This document shows, in pieces, positions 5,421-13,418 of a DNA stretch of 17,653 nucleotides. Both the position numbers and the translations under genes were made by a program. Each line of letters begins with the position of its first letter. The first letter of the stretch is position 1. This DNA comes from Candidatus Kaiserbacteria bacterium (GTDB taxonomy: Bacteria; Patescibacteriota; Minisyncoccia; Phycocordibacterales; UBA2100): positions 1-17,653 of the forward strand of contig DPYD01000045.1 of the NCBI GenBank assembly GCA_003545515.1, in the 5' to 3' direction. Under the pieces are notes generated by a model. The model worked only from the letters and a program-made list of their open reading frames with translations. It did not search any database and had not been told where the DNA came from.

Positions 5421-8115
5421 AACTCATTAGCTTATCTGATTTGCCTAATCGTACGCGGCGGCGCATGTAGAACTTGCGGATTTCCTCGACAACAATGACG
5501 GAAAAGGCGATTGAAACTATGAGAATCCATTCGGAGAGTGTAAGTGCTGAAGTATAAAGTACCTTTTGGAGCGGCGGCAGATACACAGCAAGTAATTGCA
5601 AACAAATAACGATAAATGTCGCCCCAACGAGAAACCTGTTGGAGAAAGGATTCATGGTGAAGAGCGATTCGCTTTCAGAACGACAGTTCCATGCATTGAA
5701 CCACTGAAAAACCGCAAGTGTCGTGAGCGATATTGTAAGAGCTTTCGTGAGATTGTCACCATACAAGCTGAAAAGATACAGGGTGCCAGCCGCCATAGTG
5801 ACGGCCATCAATGGGATCCGATGAGCCATAAGAGCATCAATAAGATATTTCCTCGGATGCTCAAAAGTGCCTTTGAGAAGACCTTTTTCTTTCGGCTCCA
5901 TCGCAAGCGATACATCAAGGAATGGATCGGTAACAAAATTGAGCCAGATTATCTGAGAAGGAAGAAGGGGCAGGGGGAGTGCTAAAAGAAGTGCTCCAAT
6001 AAGAACAAAGATTTCGCTTGCATTAGTAGAAAAAAGATAAAGAATGACTTTCTTAATCGCCTTATAGATACCCCGTCCCTCCTCGATGGCGGAGACGATA
6101 GAGCCAAAATTGTCGTCGAGAAGAACGATGTCGGACGCTTCTTTTGCAACTTCTGTGCCAATTCCCCCCATGGCAACTCCGAGATCCGCCGCGACCAAGG
6201 ACGGAGCATCATTGACCCCGTCCCCCGTCATCGCAATAATAAGCCCAGTGCTTTTATATGCTTTGATAATGCGTAGTTTGTGCTCCGGTGTCATACGCGC
6301 AAAAACACTGATGTTTCCTATTCTTTCGGTAAGCTGATAATCAGAAAGTTCATTCATTTCGTCTCCCGTTATGACGTCCTCTCCGTCATGAAAAATACCC
6401 GCCTCGGAAGCAATAGCCAGAGCCGTCACCTTATGGTCCCCCGTTATCATAACGACTTTAACTCCTGCATCGAGAGCTTTGCGCATAGCATCAGGCACTT
6501 CTGGACGAAGTCCGTCTTTCATCCCCAAAAAACCCACAAACGTAAGGCCTCTTACATCATCCGTAGAAAGCAGATCGCCTGAATGGTACTTTTCAGCGAG
6601 CGCTACGGTACGTAAGCCCTTTTCAGATAGTTTTAAGAAACGAGACTCCAATTCCGTGCGCTCTTGTTCCAAAAGCGAGTGAGGGAAGTCGTCGCGATAC
6701 ACGGTATCGCAATAGGCAAGAATGATTTCCGGGGCACCTGCAACCATCAGTACGTTCTTGTCGTGTGCCTGACGAAGAACGGCGTGATACTTTACGCTTG
6801 AATCGAACGGTAACTCGGACAGAAGGGGTGTATTTTTCTCCACATCGTCTTTATGAAATCCCAACTTCTGTCCAAAAACCTGGAGTGCGGCTTCTGTTGG
6901 ATCTCCTGCTACACGCCAACGCGATAGTTCTTCAGAAAACATAGCGCGAGCGTTCGCGGTTGAAGCGGCAATCTCGCCAAGACGCATGAGACCGAGGTGC
7001 TCCGTCGGAGCGACAAGAACCCCCGCAATGCGTACTTCCCCTTTCGGCTCGTAACCGACTCCTGATATGTCATAGAGTTTCCCGCCAACATACGCCTTTT
7101 CAACTATGATCTCGTTCTTTGTCAGAGTCCCCGTTTTATCAATGGCGATGACGCGCGCTTGGCCTAGCGCCTCGACCGCTTGAAGTCTTTTCACCAATGC
7201 GTTCTTTTTTCCCATGCGCCAAACGCCCGTCGCGAGAACCAGCGTCAACACGATGGGAAGCCCTTCGGGGATAGCTGATACGGCGAGTGCCACAGCTGTC
7301 GTGAACATCCGCTCAGCTGAGTATCCGGCCGCCATTCCGAAAACAAAGAGAAAGGCGCTAACTCCAAACACTACGATTATGATGAGGCGTGAGAGATACC
7401 GTATATTTGTGGCTAACGGAATTTCAGCGACAGAACCGGCTACCTCCTCTGCTATCCTTCCGATGACGGTTCTCGAACCTGTCGCGACTACTACCGCTTT
7501 CCCATTGCCGGCAACGATGTAGGTTCCTTTAAAAACCATGTTTACCTGCTCCGAGGGCGACAGGTTCGGTTCAAATAACGGTTCGCTTGATTTGGCAACC
7601 GGCACCGATTCTCCTGTAAGAGATGCCTCATCCACCGTAAGAGAATGCGAAAGAATTATCCGCGCATCCGCCGGAATCTTTTCCCCTTCCTGTAGAATAA
7701 CAATGTCGCCCTCGACCACTTCTTTGTCCGGCACGATGAACTCCTTGTCGCCGCGTACGACCTCTGCGTTCGTCTCGACGAATGTCTTTAAAGCTCGAAT
7801 GGTATTTTGAGCGCGCCCTTCCTGCACAGTACCTACAATCGAATTCAATATGAGAACGGCAACAATGATCGCGCCGTCAGCGATCTGCCCCATGGCAAAA
7901 ACGATTGCTCCCGCACCGAGGAGAACATAGATAAGAGGGCTCTTAAACTGTCTCAAAAAAAGTAGTGCGAGATTCTCCGCTTTTGCTTCCGGCAATACGT
8001 TTAATCCGGAATCCTTAAGACGCCGCGCCGCCTCATCCGTATGCAATCCTTTCTCACTCGTATCAAGCGCGTGGAACACCTCCTTTATTTCTTGTGTATG
8101 CCAGGCGTCCAACAT
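5410..8115 (-). CDS. P2-type (SERCA/PMR1-like) cation-transporting ATPase, probably Ca2+
   Basis: A complete 901-residue P-type ATPase. Order: N-terminal cation-ATPase domain (1-70), M1-M2, actuator domain with TGES (167-170), M3-M4 with PEGLP (283-287), phosphorylation site DKTGTLT with Asp326, nucleotide-binding domain (about 340-600) with KGAPE-like AGAPE, hinge TGDGVNDAP (630-638) and M5-M10. Ion ligands resemble SERCA site II: Glu284 in M4, and Asn726 and Asp730 in LNFVTDP (M6). Asn698 and Glu701 (M5) and Thr729 keep most site I positions, but the M8 glutamate is Gln804 (QWFNAWN), so site I is altered. Likely export of Ca2+ or Mn2+ with one ion per cycle (inference). It begins 6 bases after otsB, has its own -10-like TACAAT overlapping the otsB stop, and overlaps the HAD gene by 11 bases. 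Confidence 0.95.
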   Translation of the reverse strand: MLDAWHTQEIKEVFHALDTSEKGLHTDEAARRLKDSGLNVLPEAKAENLALLFLRQFKSPLIYVLLGAGAIVFAMGQIADGAIIVAVLILNSIVGTVQEGRAQNTIRALKTFVETNAEVVRGDKEFIVPDKEVVEGDIVILQEGEKIPADARIILSHSLTVDEASLTGESVPVAKSSEPLFEPNLSPSEQVNMVFKGTYIVAGNGKAVVVATGSRTVIGRIAEEVAGSVAEIPLATNIRYLSRLIIIVVFGVSAFLFVFGMAAGYSAERMFTTAVALAVSAIPEGLPIVLTLVLATGVWRMGKKNALVKRLQAVEALGQARVIAIDKTGTLTKNEIIVEKAYVGGKLYDISGVGYEPKGEVRIAGVLVAPTEHLGLMRLGEIAASTANARAMFSEELSRWRVAGDPTEAALQVFGQKLGFHKDDVEKNTPLLSELPFDSSVKYHAVLRQAHDKNVLMVAGAPEIILAYCDTVYRDDFPHSLLEQERTELESRFLKLSEKGLRTVALAEKYHSGDLLSTDDVRGLTFVGFLGMKDGLRPEVPDAMRKALDAGVKVVMITGDHKVTALAIASEAGIFHDGEDVITGDEMNELSDYQLTERIGNISVFARMTPEHKLRIIKAYKSTGLIIAMTGDGVNDAPSLVAADLGVAMGGIGTEVAKEASDIVLLDDNFGSIVSAIEEGRGIYKAIKKVILYLFSTNASEIFVLIGALLLALPLPLLPSQIIWLNFVTDPFLDVSLAMEPKEKGLLKGTFEHPRKYLIDALMAHRIPLMAVTMAAGTLYLFSLYGDNLTKALTISLTTLAVFQWFNAWNCRSESESLFTMNPFSNRFLVGATFIVICLQLLAVYLPPLQKVLYTSALTLSEWILIVSIAFSVIVVEEIRKFYMRRRVRLGKSDKLMSYAA

Positions 8116-8121
8116 TGAGTA

Positions 8122-8922
8122 CTATTGTACCCGATTTCTAACTTTATTCTGTTGTTTTGCAATAAAAAGGGACGAGAGAAAAGAATCTACCTCCCGTCGC
8201 GAGAAAATGTTGTAGCGCGCAAGACTTTTCTTCGTGTGCCCGACACGAATAGTGACACCATTGCGTAAAGTCCTAAAAAGCGCTTCGTCAGTAACATCAT
8301 CGCCCAGAGATATCGGGAGGGTCCCCTTCGGAAGGCGCTTCAGCATCCATAAAGCGACAGATCCTTTATCCCACCGGGTATTCGGACGTATATTGAAAAG
8401 CATATGCCCTCCGACTACAGTGAGTTTCCCGCCCTTTACATACGTATCGAGTACTTTTGAGATGGCGGTAATTGCGTGTTTGCGGAAGCGCGGAGACACC
8501 ATGCGATAATGTATCGATATCGTTAGATCCTTGTCCTCGAGACTCAATCCGAGAAATTGTTTTGATAGCGCTCTGCAGTCCCGCAGAATCATATCAAGTA
8601 TTCTGCGGTTTGAAGTGGGAACGGGCACACTAAAATTTTTAGAGTTAAACTTCCATTCAAGACCGTGATTACCTCCATAAGAGAGCCCGCGAATACCCAC
8701 GCGGCGTCGTACGTCTTTAAGGGCTCGTCCGGAAATAACTGCCACAAAAAATTGTTTTGCGCACGCAACGAGAAGCTTCTTTGTTCGCGCCCCTATCAGC
8801 GCTTTTCTGTGATCGCGGGTTATGGGAGAAAGCACGCCATCAAAATCAAGGAAAAGTGCAATGTGCTTCGCACTCGCAACTCGAGCGAGCACCTTTTTCC
8901 TACTCTCTCGCAAATTATGCAT
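8122..8922 (-). CDS. otsB: Trehalose-6-phosphate phosphatase OtsB
   Basis: This 266-residue HAD enzyme is of the T6PP type. Motif I is LFLDFDGVLSPI with Asp26 (nucleophile) and Asp28. Also present are SGR (64-66), the cap/core marker YGGNHGLEW (82-90), the cap motif around NIRPNTRWDKGSVA with Lys186 (motif III), and motif IV GDDVTDEALF (207-216), which binds Mg. It removes phosphate from trehalose-6-phosphate to give free trehalose in the cytoplasm, completing the OtsAB pathway. Its ATG lies only 3 bases after the otsA stop, so the two genes are certainly one transcript and probably coupled. No Shine-Dalgarno is visible. The C-terminal end is basic (KQQNKVRNRVQ). If the neighbouring synthase uses another acceptor, this could be a glucosylglycerol-phosphate-type phosphatase, but the motifs favour T6P. 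Confidence 0.93.
   Translation of the reverse strand: MHNLRESRKKVLARVASAKHIALFLDFDGVLSPITRDHRKALIGARTKKLLVACAKQFFVAVISGRALKDVRRRVGIRGLSYGGNHGLEWKFNSKNFSVPVPTSNRRILDMILRDCRALSKQFLGLSLEDKDLTISIHYRMVSPRFRKHAITAISKVLDTYVKGGKLTVVGGHMLFNIRPNTRWDKGSVALWMLKRLPKGTLPISLGDDVTDEALFRTLRNGVTIRVGHTKKSLARYNIFSRREVDSFLSSLFIAKQQNKVRNRVQ
8124..8129 (-). promoter_or_regulatory. -10-like box for the P-type ATPase gene
   Basis: TACAAT (8129-8124) lies 8 bases before the ATPase ATG and overlaps the otsB stop codon. No convincing -35 is visible inside the otsB end. It may give an internal leaderless transcript of the ATPase and HAD genes, in addition to read-through from otsA. Confidence 0.33.
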
Positions 8923-8925
8923 GAC

Positions 8926-11160
8926 TCAGGCAAGATTCGCCACTGTTTTCAAAAATTCGGCCGACCAACGGTACACATTGCTGTCTCTCACGGCATTTCG
9001 CATTACCTTCATTCTCCTGTGTACCTCCGCTGGTGACATTGCGAGCGCCTTGGAAATTGCCTCCGCTACTTCCTCCGCGCTATAGGGATTGACGATAAGC
9101 GCACCTTTCAAATCACGTGCGGCGCCGGTGAACTGCGAGAGAATGAGAGTACCGTCTTCTTTGCTTCGCGCGGCTACGAACTCTTTCGCAACAAGGTTCA
9201 TGCCGTCATGGAGCGACGTTACGAGGCAGAGATCTGCTGCAGCATACAAAGGATGGAGCTCCTCATGCGAGAAATGTTTTTTCTCGAAGTGGATGGGGCG
9301 CCAGTTTCCGTCCTCGAATTTTTTGTTTATGCGCCCTGCCTCCGCCGCGCATTCGTCGGCGTAGTCGCGATATTTCTTGCTTCCTTCGCGTGACGGCGAA
9401 GAAATCTGCAAAAATGTGAACTTACTGCGGTACTGCGGATTTGCATCAAGGAAAAATTCTATCGCTTTGAAGCGCTCGAGAATGCCCTTGGTGTAATCAA
9501 GTCGGTCTACGCCTAAACCTATATACTCTGTCTCTATGCCGAGATTTTTGAACGCGTTTTTATCGGGCGGCGTAGCTTTTTCTTCCGTGCCGCCGAGTGC
9601 GGGCGCGCCGTTCGTAAATGCGATGGATATCGGAAACGCTCGGACGTACGATGTGTGCTCATCGCGCGTAATGGAGAACTGCTCGAGATCAATGAGCGCC
9701 TCCACTTCCTTCCCGACAGTCTCAAGAAAGTTGTTGCAATGCTGCTGCGTATGGAACCCGATAAGATCCGCGCCTAGGATCCCCTCCAAAAGCTCTTTGC
9801 GCCACGGACAGATGGAGAATAATTCAGCCGAGGCCCATGGAATGTGCCAAAAGAATCCGACGCTCGCGTCAGGGCGAGCGTTCTTTAGCATCCTCGGCAA
9901 AAGCGCGAAATGGTAATCTTGGACGAGAATGATGGGATTTTGGAGATCCTTTATCTCCGCGAGGATAGTTTCGGCGAATTTTCCGTTAACGCGGCGATAC
10001 GCCATCCAATCGTTCTTGCGGAACACCGGTCTTGTGTGCGCCATGTGCGAGAGAGGCCATAGAGCTTCGTTCGAGAATCCGACGTAAAACCCCTGCACGT
10101 CTTTCTGCGTCAGCCAAACACGCTTCAACGTATAACGCGGTTCTTCTGGCGGCACTTGCACTTTCCCCTGTGCATCAGCGACCTCACGATCGGCATTGCC
10201 GCTTCCGTGTGCCACCCATAAGCCGCCGCATGCTTCCATAACCGGCTCAAGCGCCGTTACCATGCCGCTCGCGGGCACCGACCACTTCGTCTCGTTGCCC
10301 ACCTTTTCGTGCACATACGGCTCACGGTTGGATACGAGCACTATCGGCCGGTTTCTAAGATGTGCTTTTACGAATTCTTTCAGGCGCTCTGCGGTCCACG
10401 GCGTATCGAGCTTCTCGAGGCGCATGCGCGCTTCCTCGCTTGCGGCACTCCGCGCTTGCGACAAGCTCTTTGAGAGTTTGGCTATCTCACTTGCGAGCGG
10501 TTGAAAGAAAAATGAATGCTCAGTGACAACGCCTACAGTGCCGCTTCCTGCGCGCGTTCTTCGCACCGATTCCGCCAGCCGAGAGAGCGGCTTCACGATG
10601 ACCCAGCGCACGATTGCCGCGATGACGATGGAGAAAAAGAGGATTTGCACCGCAAGACGAGTAAGATTATCCAACCAAATACGCGTTATGTATGTGTTAA
10701 TGAAGTCGGCATTTTGCACGAGAAGTAGTGCCCCGACAACCCTTTGTTCTTCATGCAATGGTACTGCGAAAACATAAAAACTACCGTCACTACTTCGTAC
10801 GAATTCTCCCCGCGATGAGTCGGCGTCCATGACGTTCGCCGCAAGAGTATTGCCGCGTATGCTAGCCGGAAGGTTTTCAGATACTGCGATTATTTCCCCC
10901 CGCGGATCCACCACAACAAGTCCGCGCAATCGTTCGTTATCGGTGAACCGGCCAACAGTTCTCTGCAATGTCTCGGCGGAGCCCGCAGAATACGCTGGCT
11001 CAATCGATTCTTTAAGACTGTCCGCAAGAAGGCGCGTGCGATACCCAAGGTCATTGGAAAGAGTAGCTTTTTCCTCGCGCACTTGTACAAAAGTAAACCC
11101 GAAGTTAACTACACTCAAAACAATAACAACGCCGGCAATTATCCAAAAGATGTGCTTCAT
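8926..11160 (-). CDS. otsA: Membrane-anchored sensor-HAMP-trehalose-6-phosphate synthase fusion
   Basis: A 744-residue two-part protein. N-terminal part: TM1 (about 4-26), an extracytoplasmic domain of about 130 residues (28-160) with a Cache/PAS-like core (RGLVVVDPRGEIIAVSENLP at 79-98, then DGSFYVFAVPL), TM2 (about 166-189), a HAMP domain starting KPLSRLAESV with Pro191 and its second helix at 221-237, and a helical linker to about 262. C-terminal part (270-744): GT20 synthase with VSNREPY (276-282), VQDYHFALLP (413-422), FFWHIPW (436-442), GVDRLDYTKG (550-559; Arg553 and Lys558 equivalents bind the donor phosphate) and SLHDGMNLVAKEF (649-661). It joins glucose from UDP-glucose to glucose-6-phosphate. 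The donor loop reads PASGM rather than the usual GG, marking a divergent subfamily. The obvious inference is that an outside signal tunes synthesis. Confidence 0.94.
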   Translation of the reverse strand: MKHIFWIIAGVVIVLSVVNFGFTFVQVREEKATLSNDLGYRTRLLADSLKESIEPAYSAGSAETLQRTVGRFTDNERLRGLVVVDPRGEIIAVSENLPASIRGNTLAANVMDADSSRGEFVRSSDGSFYVFAVPLHEEQRVVGALLLVQNADFINTYITRIWLDNLTRLAVQILFFSIVIAAIVRWVIVKPLSRLAESVRRTRAGSGTVGVVTEHSFFFQPLASEIAKLSKSLSQARSAASEEARMRLEKLDTPWTAERLKEFVKAHLRNRPIVLVSNREPYVHEKVGNETKWSVPASGMVTALEPVMEACGGLWVAHGSGNADREVADAQGKVQVPPEEPRYTLKRVWLTQKDVQGFYVGFSNEALWPLSHMAHTRPVFRKNDWMAYRRVNGKFAETILAEIKDLQNPIILVQDYHFALLPRMLKNARPDASVGFFWHIPWASAELFSICPWRKELLEGILGADLIGFHTQQHCNNFLETVGKEVEALIDLEQFSITRDEHTSYVRAFPISIAFTNGAPALGGTEEKATPPDKNAFKNLGIETEYIGLGVDRLDYTKGILERFKAIEFFLDANPQYRSKFTFLQISSPSREGSKKYRDYADECAAEAGRINKKFEDGNWRPIHFEKKHFSHEELHPLYAAADLCLVTSLHDGMNLVAKEFVAARSKEDGTLILSQFTGAARDLKGALIVNPYSAEEVAEAISKALAMSPAEVHRRMKVMRNAVRDSNVYRWSAEFLKTVANLA

Positions 11161-11412
11161 GGATACTGTATGGTGAGAAAACGAGCGCTTGAAAGAAGTA
11201 TGATTACTGCTCTCTTTTCCGCCGATGTCGGTGAATTCTCTATTTCTTCTGAATCAGCAAAGGATACCATTTTTGGGCCTTTTGCGCCATATGGATGAGC
11301 TTCTCTCTTTTTACTGGCGAGCGTTGTGCGAGAGTCCCGAAAGCTTGCTTTCGCATTTCCGAGCCGAGGAGCCAGAAATCGGCAAACGCCCTGCGGTCTC
11401 GAAAGAGCCGAT
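11161..11412 (-). other. Unexplained intergenic block between the ROK kinase and otsA
   Basis: This is the longest gap between recognisable genes. On the minus strand, right after the ROK stop, AAATCGGC pairs with GCCGATTT (8 bp) around a UCU-UUCG-AGA hairpin. CTGGC/GCCAG then encloses CGAAAG-CAAG-CTTTCG. A 38-codon frame (11356-11240, MRKQAFGTLAQ... ending LLIQKK) crosses it, and the same frame stays open without a start codon back into the ROK end. It could be a structured leader of otsA, an independent small RNA, a small gene, or gene debris. Near the otsA ATG a TACAGT box lies 4 bases upstream. No intrinsic terminator with a U-run was found after ROK. Confidence 0.4.
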
Positions 11413-12201
11413 TTATGACAAGAGCGCCCTTCCTCCGTAGAGGCCGCCAGAATCTCCGAGTTCGGCCATCTCGATAACAGGAACTTCGGGATACATTGTG
11501 AGAAGTTTTGTAAACGACTCTCGAACTCGCGAAAGCGGAATTGGATTAACGCCGACTATCATCGAGCCGCCGAGGACGATGGTGTCCGGCGACCAATGCA
11601 CGACTGTGTTGTAGAGGCCGATAGCGAGAATGTCGGCAAGCTTGTTGCGCTCTTCCAGGGAATCGAGCTCTTTCGGATGAATGCCGAATTTCTTCTCGAC
11701 GGCCGTGCCGGAGACGAGATCTTCCAATTCCACGCCGTCAATGAGCTGGCGCCCTATCTCCGGATTATAGGTTGAACGGTCAATGCGACCGTCCACGATG
11801 CGGTCTCCACCGACGCCGGTCGAGACCGTTATGTATGCGCATATTTTTGAGCCGCGCCCCGCTCCATAGTGAACTTCTCCCAAACCTATGAGTGCCGTGT
11901 CATGCACTATTTGCACTGGTGCATCTAGCGCTTCAGAAATCCCAGTCACAAGGTTAGTCCCTTCCCATTGAGGGAGGATTTTGTCCAAGAGAAATACTCC
12001 GTTGACGACTGCGCCTCGAATACCTCCCGCAACGGCTTCTATTCTTTCTCCCGCCGCAACATCGAGAGCAAGCTGTACCAGCATTGCGATACCTTCTTTG
12101 GGATCCTGCGGGGTCGGATACTTTTTCTCCTTCCCGATACCATCTGAAAGAACGGGAGCCACCCGCATAGAAGTTCCCCCTATGTCAAACGCAATTTTCA
12201 T
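11413..12201 (-). CDS. ROK-family sugar kinase (glucokinase-like), lacking the zinc motif
   Basis: A 262-residue actin-fold kinase: phosphate loop DIGGTSMR (6-13), a conserved GGIRG (59-63), catalytic Asp101 in VHDTALIGLGE, the second ATP-binding loop VSTGVGG (126-132), and C-terminal VLGGSMI (209-215). It would phosphorylate glucose or a related hexose with ATP. The ROK signature is incomplete: EIGRQ replaces EIGH, and the CxCGxxGCxE zinc loop before LEDLVSG is absent, so the length is below the usual 290-320. The start at 12201 is chosen because the truncated paralogue at 14728 begins at the same residue and GGAG lies 11 bases upstream. An ATG at 12210 would add MNY and overlap the glycosidase stop by 4 bases. 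It is the last gene of cassette copy 2 and may phosphorylate the sugar freed by the glycosidase. Confidence 0.9.
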   Translation of the reverse strand: MKIAFDIGGTSMRVAPVLSDGIGKEKKYPTPQDPKEGIAMLVQLALDVAAGERIEAVAGGIRGAVVNGVFLLDKILPQWEGTNLVTGISEALDAPVQIVHDTALIGLGEVHYGAGRGSKICAYITVSTGVGGDRIVDGRIDRSTYNPEIGRQLIDGVELEDLVSGTAVEKKFGIHPKELDSLEERNKLADILAIGLYNTVVHWSPDTIVLGGSMIVGVNPIPLSRVRESFTKLLTMYPEVPVIEMAELGDSGGLYGGRALLS

Positions 12202-12206
12202 ATAAT

Positions 12207-13394
12207 TCATTTCTCCATCATATCAAGCACCAATGCGCCCCATGTGAAATCTTTCGCTCCGTAGCCCTCACCTGTTTCGGGATTGTAGTATTCGCGAAAT
12301 CCTGAAAGCTCAAGAAGCTTTACACTTTTTTTGAGAATGTCCTCCGCTTCCGCAGTAAAACCATACCGTAGGAGACCGTGGTATATGAACCAATGTATCG
12401 ACATCCAAATAGGGCCGCGCCAGAATCCGTTGGCGCTATATGACTCCTCGCGCATCGAAACTGTCCGAATACCAAACGGTGAGTAGAATGTCTTAGGATT
12501 ATGAAAATGCGTTTGTACGACCGTCTTCGCTTCTTCCTGCGTATAGAGACCGGCAAAAAGCGGGGCAAAGTGCGCCCACGTCTCCACACGAATCTTCTCA
12601 TGGTCTGCGTCCATGACCGACCAGAAGACGCCGTCCTCAAACATGTACTCGCGCATCGCTTCGGTCATCAGGCCGGCATTCAATGTGCAAAACTCTGCAT
12701 CCTCGGTTCTACCAAGTAACGAGGCCAAGGAACCGAGAATCTTCAAGTTCTCTACCAAAAAGACGTTGAAGGGAACATCTTTCACCCAGAAATTCTTGGA
12801 TGTGCATAACTCCACTTCAAAATTGCAGGCCTTGTTCGCTTCAACGAGCTCTAGCCGGCGGCGGAAATGTGTTTCATTGGAAATATCGAAAGGCACATTC
12901 AGTGCTTTGTCAAAACGCGGCGAATTATCCTCGCCCGATTCGTCGGGATTGATAATGCCCGCAAGGTTATGGTCAAGAGGATCACGTTTGGTAACAAGGT
13001 AGCGATAAAATCGCATCATCGAAGGATATATTTCCTCCAAAAATGCTTTGTTTGAAGTTCTCTCGTAAACATCCTGTACCGCATACGCCAATATCGGCGG
13101 TTGAGTAATTGTGCTTGTGTCATTCTTACCCCAGTCAACTTTTATCGCTTCGGCTTTTACCCAATAAATCATGTGCGGCAACATGCCGTCTTCAAACTGA
13201 TGCGAGACGAGCGAGATCAGTTCCTTTTTTGCGTCTTCAAGACTGAAATGCGAGAGCACGATAGCGTGAAAACACGAATCCCATAGCCATTGGTACGGAT
13301 AGGTGTCGTGAGAAGGAATGGTGTATTGAAACCCTTTTGTCGTCCATCGATTACTTTCCAAAATGCGACGAGCTTCTTTATCAAGATTAAACAT
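12207..13394 (-). CDS. GH63/MGH/trehalase-like (alpha/alpha)6 glycosidase, copy 2
   Basis: A 395-residue protein covering a single (alpha/alpha)6-barrel catalytic domain. Marks: YQWLWDSCFHAI (34-45), TQPPILAYA (97-105), INPDESGEDNSPRFD (148-162) with likely general acid Asp156, the mid-domain block NFWVKDVPFN (201-210), GFWRGPIWMSIHWF (323-336) and REYYNPETGEGYGAKDFTWG (367-386) with likely general base Glu368. Residue roles are by analogy with GH63 enzymes such as mannosylglycerate or glucosylglycerate hydrolases and trehalases. There is no signal peptide, so it would hydrolyse an intracellular alpha-glycoside, possibly trehalose or a glycosylglycerate, with inversion. It lies 24 bases after its GT4 and 5 bases before the ROK kinase. 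The substrate cannot be decided from sequence. Confidence 0.86.
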   Translation of the reverse strand: MFNLDKEARRILESNRWTTKGFQYTIPSHDTYPYQWLWDSCFHAIVLSHFSLEDAKKELISLVSHQFEDGMLPHMIYWVKAEAIKVDWGKNDTSTITQPPILAYAVQDVYERTSNKAFLEEIYPSMMRFYRYLVTKRDPLDHNLAGIINPDESGEDNSPRFDKALNVPFDISNETHFRRRLELVEANKACNFEVELCTSKNFWVKDVPFNVFLVENLKILGSLASLLGRTEDAEFCTLNAGLMTEAMREYMFEDGVFWSVMDADHEKIRVETWAHFAPLFAGLYTQEEAKTVVQTHFHNPKTFYSPFGIRTVSMREESYSANGFWRGPIWMSIHWFIYHGLLRYGFTAEAEDILKKSVKLLELSGFREYYNPETGEGYGAKDFTWGALVLDMMEK

Positions 13395-13418
13395 AATGTA
13401 CTTTCTTGGAAATATAAA

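Noticed and set aside
6753..6781. Inverted arms CGTTCTT/AAGAACG around the LRQAHDKN segment of the ATPase, similar to dispersed repeat-coded peptides.
   Set aside because: The protein length here is normal for the nucleotide-binding domain, so no insertion is needed; the arms are imperfect beyond 7 bp.
11240..11356. 38-codon frame as a confident gene.
   Set aside because: It has no recognisable family, no Shine-Dalgarno or clear promoter and overlaps inverted repeats; kept only as part of an unexplained block.
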